From contig NZ_PPRN01000012.1 in NCBI RefSeq assembly GCF_002902685.1, forward strand, positions 24,629 to 88,628: DNA of 64,000 bases, written 5' to 3'. The notes under the pieces are model-generated. The model was not told where the DNA came from. It searched no databases and worked only from the letters and a program-made list of their open reading frames with translations. Within the stretch, counting starts at the first letter, position 1, and each line of letters starts with the position of its first letter. The translations under genes and the position numbers were made by a program. Below are positions 1-10,142 of the stretch, piece after piece. The DNA is from Staphylococcus pettenkoferi. GTDB lineage: Bacteria; Bacillota; Bacilli; Staphylococcales; Staphylococcaceae.

Positions 1-211
1 TATACTGTTAACTAAATATAAAATGTTCTGTATCAACGAACACAGGTACAGAATTTAAGCTGTACTAATAGCGTTTCTTAAACTGTACTAGTATGTTTAT
101 TGATGTATAAATATAGTTTAACCCATTTAGGAAAGCGCATACAACATAAACGTACTATATTATATTTATTTTATTACTCAATAAGTTATATTTTTCATCA
201 ATTGCACACTT
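1..211. other. AT-rich intergenic region downstream of ykyA-like gene
   Basis: No gene is visible. The stretch is AT-rich and holds a repeated CTGTACTA (about positions 60-68 and 81-90) and a TTCTGTA/TACAGAA inverted repeat near 26-53. In S. aureus the pdhABCD operon follows ykyA in this direction, so the region may hold the minus-strand pdhA promoter, but pdhA itself lies outside the window. This is inference only. Confidence 0.3.
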
Positions 212-841
212 TTATTGTAATGTTTCTGCATTTTGTTTCTGCTCGTCTGCTTTTTTCGATGCGTCTTGATATTTTTTAGAACTGTCAGAGACTTTTTTGT
301 AAGCATCGTTGACTTCTTTATTCTTTTTATCAATTACTTTTTGATCTGGATCATCTTTAAGGACGTAGTTGAACTTATCCTTTTCTTTCTTCATCGCGTC
401 ATTATATTTATCAGCGTAGTCATCGAAAGCTTGATATTTTTTGTCGAGCGCTTTATCCCATTTCTTAATCGCATCGCGGCGCTTGTCGTTCTCGATGTTT
501 TTAATATGTTTGTGCGCTTTATGATATTCATCTTTAGAATCTTTCATCGCTTTCGTTTCTTGTTTAAAAGACTTTTGCTGTTTATCTATTTTTTTAACGA
601 GCTTTTTCGATAAGTCTTGTACTTTATCGAGATCATTTTTACCATCAAGTTTGTCCATTATCTTCTGTTTCTCTTGTTGAATATCAGCCATTTCTTTATC
701 TACTTTATTAATCACTTTCTCTTTACCTTGTGCGTCTTCAATTTGATGATTATAGGCTTTCATTTCACCTTTATCCGTCGTACAACCTGCGAGAAGTACT
801 GCCGAAGCTAGGATGGCACTCATACCATATCTTAATTTCAT
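212..841 (-). CDS. YkyA-family cell-wall-binding lipoprotein
   Basis: A 209-residue lipoprotein precursor. The N-terminus has a basic start, a hydrophobic stretch and the lipobox LAGC with Cys20 as the lipidation site, so the mature protein should sit on the outer face of the membrane. The rest is highly charged (Lys/Asp/Glu/Gln rich) and predicted helical or coiled coil, as in the YkyA family (putative cell-wall-binding lipoproteins). The start at 841 is chosen because an AGGAGG-type ribosome site lies just upstream (complement of about 851-857) and because the signal peptide begins there; a longer reading frame to 901 would put an unlikely extension before the signal peptide. It is divergent from def. 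In Bacillus and Staphylococcus this gene lies next to the pyruvate dehydrogenase operon. The molecular function is unknown. Confidence 0.8.
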   Translation of the reverse strand: MKLRYGMSAILASAVLLAGCTTDKGEMKAYNHQIEDAQGKEKVINKVDKEMADIQQEKQKIMDKLDGKNDLDKVQDLSKKLVKKIDKQQKSFKQETKAMKDSKDEYHKAHKHIKNIENDKRRDAIKKWDKALDKKYQAFDDYADKYNDAMKKEKDKFNYVLKDDPDQKVIDKKNKEVNDAYKKVSDSSKKYQDASKKADEQKQNAETLQ

Positions 842-966
842 TGTGTTTACTTCCTCCTTTTTTATCAGTGTAATCGTAAAAAATTTTTCTTGCAAAAGCA
901 ACTAGAATACTGTATCTTGCCGCGTCAAATTTGGTATAGTGGATAATTAAGGAAGGTGTATGACTA

Positions 967-1518
967 ATGTTAACTATGAAAGATATCATTAAAGATGGGC
1001 ATCCTACATTACGTGAGAAAGCGAAAGAAGTTGAACTACCATTATCAGATGACGAACGTGAGACGCTTCAAGCAATGCGCACGTTCTTAATTAACAGTCA
1101 AGATGAGGAAACTGCGAAGAAATATGGTTTACGCTCAGGCGTGGGTTTAGCTGCACCTCAAATCAATCTGTCTAAAAGAATGATTGCAGTTTATTTACCT
1201 GATGATGGAAATGGTAAATCCTATGATTTAATGTTGGTTAATCCTAAGATTATGAGTCATAGCGTTCAAGAAGCTTATCTTCCTACTGGTGAAGGGTGTC
1301 TTAGTGTAGATAAAGATATTCCAGGATTAGTCCATCGTAATTACCGCATAACAGTAAAAGCATATGATATCGATGGAAACGAGTTGAAACTGCGTCTTAA
1401 AGGCTACCCAGCTATCGTGGTACAACACGAAATCGATCATTTAAATGGCGTCATGTTCTACGATCATATTGATGACGACCATCCACTTACACCACATGAA
1501 GGTGCAATCGAAGCTTAA
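967..1518 (+). CDS. def: Peptide deformylase
   Basis: Removes the formyl group from the N-terminal methionine of nascent proteins; cytoplasmic metalloenzyme. All three family motifs are present: GVGLAAPQ (residues 58-65), EGCLS with metal ligand Cys111, and QHEIDH with ligands His154 and His158 and catalytic Glu155. Length 183 residues equals the S. aureus enzyme as I remember it, and the N-terminus MLTMKDII matches, which supports the start. A ribosome site AAGGAAGGTG lies at about 950-959. It is monocistronic, ending in a strong hairpin terminator. Type II deformylase by its insertion before the first motif. Confidence 0.97.
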   Translation: MLTMKDIIKDGHPTLREKAKEVELPLSDDERETLQAMRTFLINSQDEETAKKYGLRSGVGLAAPQINLSKRMIAVYLPDDGNGKSYDLMLVNPKIMSHSVQEAYLPTGEGCLSVDKDIPGLVHRNYRITVKAYDIDGNELKLRLKGYPAIVVQHEIDHLNGVMFYDHIDDDHPLTPHEGAIEA

Positions 1519-1533
1519 ATTAAATATAAGAAT

Positions 1534-1577
1534 ACGCGCTAAAGAGGAACAAGTCTTGCCTCGTTAGCGCGTTTTTC
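1534..1577 (+). terminator. Intrinsic terminator of def
   Basis: The inverted repeat ACGCGCTAA (1534-1542) and TTAGCGCGT (1564-1572) forms a stem whose loop can pair further (AGAGG with CCTC); it is followed by a T-run. It starts 16 bases after the def stop codon. Confidence 0.85.
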
Positions 1578-1611
1578 TTAACTATCCATCTATTTATTTT
1601 ATCAGCAGACG

Positions 1612-1884
1612 TTACATAAAAACGTCACGCCGCTCGCTATAAGGAATATGTAATTCTGATAATTTCTGCTTAATTGTTTCCATATCCTCTAATGCAATAA
1701 ATTCAGGATCATGATGATGCTTCACTGCATATGGATTGCCGTGAATATTATCAACGACTTCATCATATTCGAAGAACATGATGACCTGTTGTCCTCTCAC
1801 TTCAAATATTATTTTTTGCAACAGTTTATCCTTGCGCCCTTTTTCCCATTCGATTTCTTTAATCAGTTGTTTCAAAGTTGCCAT
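1612..1884 (-). CDS. Small uncharacterised protein
   Basis: I do not recognise this 90-residue protein with certainty. It starts MATLKQLIKEIEWEKGRKDK, contains a possible beta-strand segment (GQQVIMFFEYDEVV), a His-rich turn (KHHHDPEF) and a C-terminal helix. No signal peptide or membrane helix is present in the chosen form. The start at 1884 is preferred because GAAGAAGGGG lies at a good distance upstream; extending the frame upstream to 1971 adds a hydrophobic segment lacking a clear ribosome site. It stands alone between def and an amino-acid permease. Possibly a small cytosolic protein conserved in staphylococci. Confidence 0.6.
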   Translation of the reverse strand: MATLKQLIKEIEWEKGRKDKLLQKIIFEVRGQQVIMFFEYDEVVDNIHGNPYAVKHHHDPEFIALEDMETIKQKLSELHIPYSERRDVFM

Positions 1885-2218
1885 AATAATCCCCTTCTTC
1901 CTCAGGACATCCATTAATAAGAATAATATTATCATAGCGGATACGAGTATCCATTTACAAGTAATCTTCAACGCAAACGAATATGTTCAGTCGTTGAGAT
2001 ATAGGTGAAAATGTGCATTCCATCATTTCCCCTCTGTATTTTAAAAAAGTATTCAGAACCTTGTTATGAACGACTTTCAAAGCATTTTACAGAAACAAGT
2101 TGTAATATTCTGAACATTAGTGTAATATAACTTTAATAATATACGCTTGAACAATAGGGGTATGTTCACTCATAAACAAAGTATATTATTCACTCTAAAG
2201 TGACTGGGGAGAAAAACA

Positions 2219-3601
2219 ATGGCAAAACATCTAAGAAGAGAACTGAGCAACCGTCATATCCAACTCATTGCGATTGGCGGCGCTATCGGGACAGGGTTGT
2301 TCTTTCGATCAGGGAACACCATTGCTAAAGCAGGTCCCTCTATACTCTTTACGTACATGATTGTAGGATTTTTCTTATTCTTATTTATGCGAGCAATGGG
2401 AGAAATGCTACTCGCAAAAACAGGTTTCAACACATTTACGGATATTGCACATGAATACTTAGGATCCTTCGTAGGATTTGTAGTCGGTTGGTCATATTGG
2501 ATGTCGTGGGTCATCACGGTTATGGGTGATCTAACGGCTATCGCACAATATATTAACTACTTCAATCCAAACATACCGAACTGGCTGACGTGTTTCTCAG
2601 TATTAATATTTTTACTCGTACTTAACTTATCCAGTACGAAGATCTTCGGCGAATTGGAATTCTGGTTCTCGATTATTAAAGTCGTGACCATCCTTGCATT
2701 AATTGTTGTAGGAATCGTATTAGTTGCGCTTGCATTCAAGACGCCTACGGGTGCACATGCTTCATTCTCTAACCTTTATTCACATGGTGGCATGTTCCCA
2801 CATGGCGTGAGTGGCTTCTTGATGTCATTTGAAATGGCAGTTTACGCGTTTATGGGTATTGAATTCATAGGTATCACAGCGGGTGAGACGAAAGATCCTG
2901 AGAAGACACTACCACGTGCGATTAACAGTGTACCGCTTCGTATCATCATCTTTTACGTCGGAGCACTCGCTGTCATCATGATGGTTGTTCCATGGACGCA
3001 AATCAATCCTGAGAACAGTCCATTCGTTTCATTATTCGCATTAGCCGGTGTACCTTTCGCAGCGTTACTTATCAACTCAGTAGTCCTAACAGCTGCTGCT
3101 TCATCTGCTAACAGTGGTATCTTCACGAATAGTCGAATTCTATTTAGTCTAGGAGATAAACAACAAGCACCTAAGATGATGGTCGCTTTATCTAAACGTG
3201 GCATTCCTCAGAATGCGCTCATCGTGACATGTATCTTGATTTCGATTACTGTCATCTTGAACTTTATCATCCCTGACGGTGAGAAGGTCTTTGTGTATAT
3301 CAGTTCTGTCGTCACATCCATCACGATTGTAGTATGGGCACTCATCGTTTGTGCTTATATTAGTTATGTGAAAAAGGATAAAGCATTGCATCAAGCAAGT
3401 AAGTTCAAATTACCGGGCGGTGTCTTCGCTGCTTACTCAGTAATCATCTTCTTTATCTTTATCGCAATCATCTTGCTGTTCGATCCTGAAACGTTGATTG
3501 GCTTTATTTTATCGCCAGTATGGTACAGTGGTGTTGCTATCGCTTACTACTTCCATAAGCGTGCACTTTCCAAAGATACGGATCGGTTGGCAAAACTTTA
3601 A
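2219..3601 (+). CDS. Amino-acid permease (AAT/APC family)
   Basis: A 460-residue polytopic membrane protein with about 12 hydrophobic segments. The N-terminal signature GGAIGTGLFFRSGN in the first membrane segment and the motif GEMLLAKTGFNTFTDIAHEY are typical of the amino acid transporter (AAT) family of the APC superfamily, which co-transports amino acids with protons. The substrate cannot be told from sequence; relatives carry threonine, proline, D-serine/alanine or aromatic amino acids. The ribosome site is TGGGGAG just upstream of the ATG. It is monocistronic with a strong terminator 40 bases downstream. It is not in the corresponding S. aureus interval as I remember it, so it may be a lineage-specific addition between def and rpoY. 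Confidence 0.85.
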   Translation: MAKHLRRELSNRHIQLIAIGGAIGTGLFFRSGNTIAKAGPSILFTYMIVGFFLFLFMRAMGEMLLAKTGFNTFTDIAHEYLGSFVGFVVGWSYWMSWVITVMGDLTAIAQYINYFNPNIPNWLTCFSVLIFLLVLNLSSTKIFGELEFWFSIIKVVTILALIVVGIVLVALAFKTPTGAHASFSNLYSHGGMFPHGVSGFLMSFEMAVYAFMGIEFIGITAGETKDPEKTLPRAINSVPLRIIIFYVGALAVIMMVVPWTQINPENSPFVSLFALAGVPFAALLINSVVLTAAASSANSGIFTNSRILFSLGDKQQAPKMMVALSKRGIPQNALIVTCILISITVILNFIIPDGEKVFVYISSVVTSITIVVWALIVCAYISYVKKDKALHQASKFKLPGGVFAAYSVIIFFIFIAIILLFDPETLIGFILSPVWYSGVAIAYYFHKRALSKDTDRLAKL

Positions 3602-3643
3602 GTTAAAAGGCTGAGTATAACAGTGTATTTGAAATATTGATTT

Positions 3644-3689
3644 AAGCTATGAAGAGCTCGAACACGATGAGTTGCTTCATAGCTTTTTT
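3644..3689 (+). terminator. Intrinsic terminator of the permease gene
   Basis: A perfect 11-bp stem AAGCTATGAAG (3644-3654) with CTTCATAGCTT (3675-3685), followed by a T-run. Confidence 0.85.
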
Positions 3690-4216
3690 AAACGGTAAAA
3701 GGGTATGCTTTAAGTTCTCGCATGCACATGAACGTGAGAACCCACTTCAATATAAGTTAGGATTTCATCTTATAAATCTAGTATTTTCTTTTTAGTCTTA
3801 CCACGGACATTCTCAACATTATGAGTTAGTACAGTGAAAATAGGACTCCGATATTACGACTTTCTACACTGCTCACCCTCCTATTAAAATAAAACTGCTT
3901 TATTTATTTATTCACATAATGTAAAATAAGAACTAACTGAAATTGAGATGAGCAACTCAAATACTCATGATATTGTACAGATAGAATGACTTATTTTATC
4001 CATATTAAATCACAGTTAGCTAGAGGTTTTAATTATTCTATCTTTGAACTTTACCAAACACCATGAGTTGGCAGCTCATTTCTCTACGAACGACATCAAT
4101 TATCCCTGGAAACATACTGGGCAGAAAGCTGGTATGTTCTCTTTCTTTTTAGTAACATCACCTATTTTGATAGAAATAAGTTCCATTTATTTCGTACCAA
4201 GTATTCAACCAGGGAG
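3690..4216. other. Long intergenic region, possible decayed mobile DNA
   Basis: No intact gene was found in about 530 bases. On the minus strand a short open stretch (about 3771-3855) reads RSPIFTVLTHNVENVRGK and then a Lys-rich tail before a stop; it resembles the C-terminal end of DDE transposases but is only about 27 codons and has a stop directly upstream. A hairpin AACATAC/GTATGTT lies near 4108-4137. Otherwise the stretch looks non-coding. Confidence 0.3.
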
Positions 4217-4244
4217 TTAACTTTAATTATTTTAAAAATATAAA
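4217..4244 (+). promoter_or_regulatory. Candidate promoter of rpoY-rnjA
   Basis: TTAACT (4217-4222), a 16-base spacer and TATAAA (4239-4244). It lies 30 bases before the rpoY start. Only moderate consensus match. Confidence 0.35.
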
Positions 4245-4273
4245 CAAGTAATATATAGGAGGAACTGTAACAA

Positions 4274-6255
<1,982 letters not shown>

Positions 6256-6259
6256 CATA

Positions 6260-6297
6260 AAAAGGTCGCAAACCCATTCAAGCGTTTGCGACCTTTT
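6260..6297. terminator. Bidirectional terminator between rnjA and ktrC
   Basis: A perfect 14-bp stem AAAAGGTCGCAAAC (6260-6273) with GTTTGCGACCTTTT (6284-6297); A/T runs on both sides suit both convergent genes. Confidence 0.9.
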
Positions 6298-6310
6298 CCC
6301 ATACTATAAC

Positions 6311-6973
6311 TTAACCTCTAACGACTTTCTTCTCAAAGCGACTCAAATCATTGTCATGACCAATCATGATCAAGATATCTCCGAATTCAATACTAATATT
6401 AGGATCAGGAGAAACAATAATGTCACGTCCACGTTTGATTGCTATGATACTAATACCATACTGCGCACGAATATCCATATCAATAATCGACTGCCCTGCC
6501 ATCTTCTCACTCGCTTTAATTTCCACGATAGAATGTTCATCCGCAAGTTCAAGATAGTCCAAGACACTGGCACTCGCCACATTATGTGCAATGCGTCGAC
6601 CCATATCACGTTCAGGATGCACGACGGTATCTGCACCAATTTTATTAAGAATCTTCGCATGGTAATCATTCTGCGCTTTCGCAGTAACTTTCTTCACGCC
6701 AAGTTCTTTCAAGATCAATGTAGTTAACGTACTGGATTGAATGTTCTCCCCTATAGCCACGATGACATGATCAAAGTTACGAATACCTAAGCTTTTCATC
6801 ACCGCTTCGTCAGTCGTATCTGCCACTACAGCATGTGTAGCAATATCGCTATATTCGTTGACGCGATTCTCGTTAAAATCAATCGCCATAACATCCATAT
6901 CTAAAGCATTGAGTTCTCGGACGATACTACCACCGAAACGTCCAAGACCGATAACGACGTACTCTTTATCCAT
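6311..6973 (-). CDS. ktrC: Potassium-uptake regulatory subunit (RCK domain)
   Basis: Cytoplasmic gating subunit of Ktr potassium channels. The N-terminal RCK_N Rossmann domain begins with the nucleotide motif VIGLGRFGGS (about residues 7-16) and ends near 140; the C-terminal RCK_C (TrkA_C) domain follows. In S. aureus the orthologue, called KtrC or KtrA by different groups, binds c-di-AMP through RCK_C; by orthology this one probably does too. 220 residues, the normal length. It is downstream of cydAB on the same strand with 115 bases between; no membrane partner (KtrB/D) is nearby, which is usual in staphylococci. Confidence 0.9.
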   Translation of the reverse strand: MDKEYVVIGLGRFGGSIVRELNALDMDVMAIDFNENRVNEYSDIATHAVVADTTDEAVMKSLGIRNFDHVIVAIGENIQSSTLTTLILKELGVKKVTAKAQNDYHAKILNKIGADTVVHPERDMGRRIAHNVASASVLDYLELADEHSIVEIKASEKMAGQSIIDMDIRAQYGISIIAIKRGRDIIVSPDPNISIEFGDILIMIGHDNDLSRFEKKVVRG

Positions 6974-6997
6974 AAGTTGCCTCCATAATAAATAAGA

Positions 6998-7071
6998 TGA
7001 GAATGATTTATCTATGAGTATTCTAACGTCATTAGCGTATAGTAAAACACATCATATTTCAATCATTCTCA
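6998..7071. repeat. 11-bp inverted repeat in the ktrC upstream region
   Basis: TGAGAATGATT (6998-7008) is exactly repeated in inverted orientation as AATCATTCTCA (7061-7071), 52 bases apart, between cydB and ktrC. Each arm resembles half of an iron-regulator (Fur-type) box, but the match is partial. It could be a long hairpin in the leader or a two-site operator. Confidence 0.5.
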
Positions 7072-7088
7072 CCTTAAAAGTTTAAATT

Positions 7089-8105
7089 CTATTTTTTACC
7101 TTTCACATAACCTTTATCGAAAATAAATAAACGCATCAAGAATAAAAGAGATGGTAAGAGTAATAGGAAACCTGCTATAAACGCAATAATCAACGCTAAT
7201 GCCATACTACCGTTGGCTGCACCATGTTCGATGCTGACATACGGATAGAGAATGTAAGGCATTTTACTCAAACCATAACCAAGGAAAGCAAAGAACACTT
7301 GTAAGATGACCATGATAAAGGCTAAACCATGCGCAACCTTAAAGAGTACAAGTAACAAGGCGATGACGAAACATACTAAGCTTAACGCAAACATCCACCA
7401 ATAATCTTGCACCGCGGTCATGAAATGCGTGTGGTTCTGAATTCTTAACGTTAAGAGCACGAATAAGGACATCGCAATCATCGGTGGTCCCCAGAAGATG
7501 AACCAATATCTCACAAGTTTATACGCCTTCCAATCTTCCGCTTTCGCTGCATAATACGTCAGGAAACCTGCTGAAATATATAGCACGGTGAGCACAGCGA
7601 GGAAGACGACTGCCCATGAGAATGGGCTTAGCAAGAGTTCTGTCCAATCTAAATCAATGTGATGCGCATACTCGTGAATATAGCCCCCTTCTGATACGGT
7701 AAAAGCAACTGATAGAGAGGCTGGAATAAATAACCCTGCTATACCATAAAGGGCAAGCCACGGTAATTTCGTATCAGGACCATAGTTCTCAAAGGCATAG
7801 AAACCGCCGCGAATTGATAATAGAATCAGCGAAATAGACGCTGGTACGAGTAAAACAGTACCCATATATTTCGCTGTATCTGGGAAGAACCCGACTATTC
7901 CTACGAAGAAGAAGACGAAGAACACATTCGTCACTTCCCACACCGGATTTAAATACCGCGCAATGAGGTGATTAATACGTTTATCTTGATGTGTAATCTT
8001 CGCATGCAACGTGAAGAACCCTGCCCCATAATCTATTGAACCGATGATGATATAGCAGAATAAGAATAGCGATAAGACTAATATGCCTACATGTGCGTAA
8101 TCCAT
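7089..8105 (-). CDS. cydB: Cytochrome bd quinol oxidase subunit II
   Basis: A 338-residue membrane protein with about 8-9 hydrophobic helices and the family features IIGSIDYGAGFF at the N-terminus and RYLNPVWEVTNVF near residue 50. CydB packs against CydA and, in known structures, carries no catalytic quinol site. Its ATG overlaps the cydA stop by one base, so expression is coupled. Together the two genes encode the bd-type oxidase that takes electrons from menaquinol and reduces oxygen at low oxygen tension. Confidence 0.93.
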   Translation of the reverse strand: MDYAHVGILVLSLFLFCYIIIGSIDYGAGFFTLHAKITHQDKRINHLIARYLNPVWEVTNVFFVFFFVGIVGFFPDTAKYMGTVLLVPASISLILLSIRGGFYAFENYGPDTKLPWLALYGIAGLFIPASLSVAFTVSEGGYIHEYAHHIDLDWTELLLSPFSWAVVFLAVLTVLYISAGFLTYYAAKAEDWKAYKLVRYWFIFWGPPMIAMSLFVLLTLRIQNHTHFMTAVQDYWWMFALSLVCFVIALLLVLFKVAHGLAFIMVILQVFFAFLGYGLSKMPYILYPYVSIEHGAANGSMALALIIAFIAGFLLLLPSLLFLMRLFIFDKGYVKGKK

Positions 8106-9457
8106 TAATGGTCACCTCTTTCTGAGGAAAGTTCGTCGATCTCTTTGTAAGCAGGTTTGTTTCTGAACATCCGAATCAGCACGTAAGATGCAGTAACGAG
8201 AAGGACTAAATATAGTAATCCAAACAGAATCGTTACTAACGTGAGTCCACCTGCTTGTGTGGCTGCCTGTGCCACTTTCATATAACCTCTAATAATCCAC
8301 GGTTGACGTCCTTGTTCAGTTAAGAACCAACCAAATTCAATCGCTAATAGTGCAGCTGGACCCGTTAGGATTGCTGCATAAAGCAATGGTTTCTTGAAAG
8401 TCCAACGACGTAAGCGTTTAAAAATCATCGTAATAATAAATACGGCTGAGACGATGAAACAGAACACACCCATTGCGACCATCAAATCAAAGTAGTAATG
8501 GACAATCATCGGTGGGAGTTCACTCTCTTTAAAATCATTTAAACCTTTCACTTTCGTATTCACGTTATTATCAGCCAAGAAGCTAAGTAAGCCAGGTATT
8601 TTGACTGCCCCTGAAACTTCTTGTTTATCTTCATCCAGTACACCGAAGAATACGAGATCAGACTTACTTTGGGTATCAAAGTGCCATTCATACGCAGCGA
8701 GTTTCTCCGGTTGTTCTTGATGTAGGAATTTCGCTGACATATCTCCGGCTAGCATAGAACCTAACGTAAAGATCAAACCGAGAATCATCGTTAGTTTTAA
8801 AGCTTTCTTATGATAAGCGGCGTCTTTCTTAAATTTATTCTTTAACAGTTTAAAAGCAGCGATCGTTGCGAGAACGAAAGCCATCGTCATTAAGGCCGTT
8901 GCAACGACGTGGAATGATCTCACTAAGAACGAATCATTAAACATCGCAGCCCACGGTTCGACGTTAATCATTCTGCCATTCTTCATTTCAAATCCTGCGG
9001 GTGTATTCATGAAGGAGTTAACTGAGGTGATAAACAATGCTGAGAAGGAACCACCTAGTATCACGGGTATACTAATAATAAGATGCGTCCATTGGCTTTT
9101 GAAACGATCCCAAGTGTAGAGATAAATACTCAAGAAGATCGCTTCAAAGAAGAATGCGAACGTCTCCATAAAGAGCGGTAGTGCGATGACATGTCCACCA
9201 ATTTTCATAAAGGACGGCCATAATAGAGAAAGTTGTAAACCTATAATCGTACCTGTAACAACACCTACTGCAACGGTGATCGTGTACCCTTTTACCCAAC
9301 GCTTCGCTAAAGTTAAATATTCAGGGTCTTTCTTCTTAATCCCTAGAAATTCAGCGATAGCAAACATGAGTGGCATACCTACACCAATCGTTGCGAATAT
9401 AATATGAACTGCGAGCGTCATTCCTGTGAGAAAACGTGCAATTTCAACTGAATCCAT
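8105..9457 (-). CDS. cydA: Cytochrome bd quinol oxidase subunit I
   Basis: A 450-residue integral membrane subunit carrying the haems. Conserved His18 in the first helix (haem ligand), and the conserved motif GRQPWI later in the chain (EQGRQPWIIRGYMK) mark the CydA family. The periplasmic quinol loop is of the short Gram-positive type. First gene of a cydAB pair; no cydCD assembly genes follow, which agrees with S. aureus. A clear Rex-type operator (TTGTGA-N6-TTCACAA) was looked for upstream and not found. Confidence 0.95.
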   Translation of the reverse strand: MDSVEIARFLTGMTLAVHIIFATIGVGMPLMFAIAEFLGIKKKDPEYLTLAKRWVKGYTITVAVGVVTGTIIGLQLSLLWPSFMKIGGHVIALPLFMETFAFFFEAIFLSIYLYTWDRFKSQWTHLIISIPVILGGSFSALFITSVNSFMNTPAGFEMKNGRMINVEPWAAMFNDSFLVRSFHVVATALMTMAFVLATIAAFKLLKNKFKKDAAYHKKALKLTMILGLIFTLGSMLAGDMSAKFLHQEQPEKLAAYEWHFDTQSKSDLVFFGVLDEDKQEVSGAVKIPGLLSFLADNNVNTKVKGLNDFKESELPPMIVHYYFDLMVAMGVFCFIVSAVFIITMIFKRLRRWTFKKPLLYAAILTGPAALLAIEFGWFLTEQGRQPWIIRGYMKVAQAATQAGGLTLVTILFGLLYLVLLVTASYVLIRMFRNKPAYKEIDELSSERGDH

Positions 9458-9658
9458 AATATCACCTATATTTATATAAATATCATTGAGTTTTTACTCA
9501 TGATTCTGTTAAATTATAAATCGACTACTATGCCAAATGAAATCATTTTGTTCATAAATTAAATGACAAATCTTTGACAACGCGCGGTTCAGACTACTTT
9601 CGTCTGTTCAACGATTATGCTAATCTGTAATTATTCTAAGCTTAAAAGGAGTATCACT

Positions 9659-9889
9659 ATGAGTGAAATTGTTATTTATACCCAAGATGACTGCCCACCT
9701 TGCACATTTGTAAAAAATTACTTAGCTGAACATAACGTCGACTATACTGAAAAGAATATTAATCATGGTCCATATCGTAATGAGATGATAGATTATGATG
9801 CGTTTGCAACGCCATTTATTCTGTTAAATGGAGAGCCTATGTATTCTGTAGATATGGATAAGATCAATCACGCGTTTGGCATTGAGTAG
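9659..9889 (+). CDS. Glutaredoxin-like thiol-disulfide protein
   Basis: A 76-residue thioredoxin-fold protein with the active-site motif CPPC (TQDDCPPCTFVKNYL) and the cis-Pro loop ATPFILLNGE. It resembles NrdH/glutaredoxin-like reductants. The start at 9659 is chosen because AAAAGGAG lies directly upstream; a longer frame to 9617 would leave that site inside the gene. It is divergent from cydA and convergent with ptsI, as in S. aureus. The natural partner is unknown; there is no nrd gene nearby. Confidence 0.85.
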   Translation: MSEIVIYTQDDCPPCTFVKNYLAEHNVDYTEKNINHGPYRNEMIDYDAFATPFILLNGEPMYSVDMDKINHAFGIE

Positions 9890-10012
9890 AAGATTTATAC
9901 TATTTTCGACAGAAATGAATATACTACTATCATTCCTGATTTTATATGGCACTAAACATAGATAATATTGATAAAAGGCGCTATGCCAGATCATCATATA
10001 ATATAGTAGATG

Positions 10013-10031
10013 GGGCCAGCCCAACCCCAGA
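10013..10031. repeat. STAR-like GC-rich palindromic element
   Basis: The GC-rich stretch TGGGGCCAGCCCAACCCCA can form a short hairpin with TGGGG/CCCCA arms. It is similar in style to the short intergenic repeats (STAR-type, GGGGCCC core) scattered through staphylococcal genomes. A single copy is seen here, so the assignment is weak. Confidence 0.3.
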
Positions 10032-10068
10032 CTATAGAAACACGACTTTTCTGTCTTAGACCTACTAA

Positions 10069-10117
10069 AAAGAGCTTAAGTTGAAGCGATTTGCCTTCAA
10101 CTTAAGCTCTTATTTTT
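10069..10117 (-). terminator. Terminator of ptsHI (also usable from the plus strand)
   Basis: A perfect 17-bp stem AAGAGCTTAAGTTGAAG (10070-10086) with CTTCAACTTAAGCTCTT (10095-10111), with T-runs on both strands. It separates the convergent glutaredoxin-like gene and ptsI. Confidence 0.9.
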
Positions 10118-10142
10118 TATCAATCATAGTTATAAAAACAAC

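Noticed and set aside
233..811. Plus-strand hydrophobic frames opposite the YkyA-like gene
   Set aside because: They arise as the complement of Lys-rich codons; no ribosome sites or coherent domains.
3690..4258. c-di-AMP (ydaO) or other riboswitch upstream of rpoY
   Set aside because: The conserved core elements of known riboswitch classes were not found.
9541..9566. TTGT...ACAA dyad between cydA and the glutaredoxin-like gene as a Rex operator
   Set aside because: The arms (TTTGTTCAT / ATGACAAA) lack the required GTGA/TCAC core and spacing.
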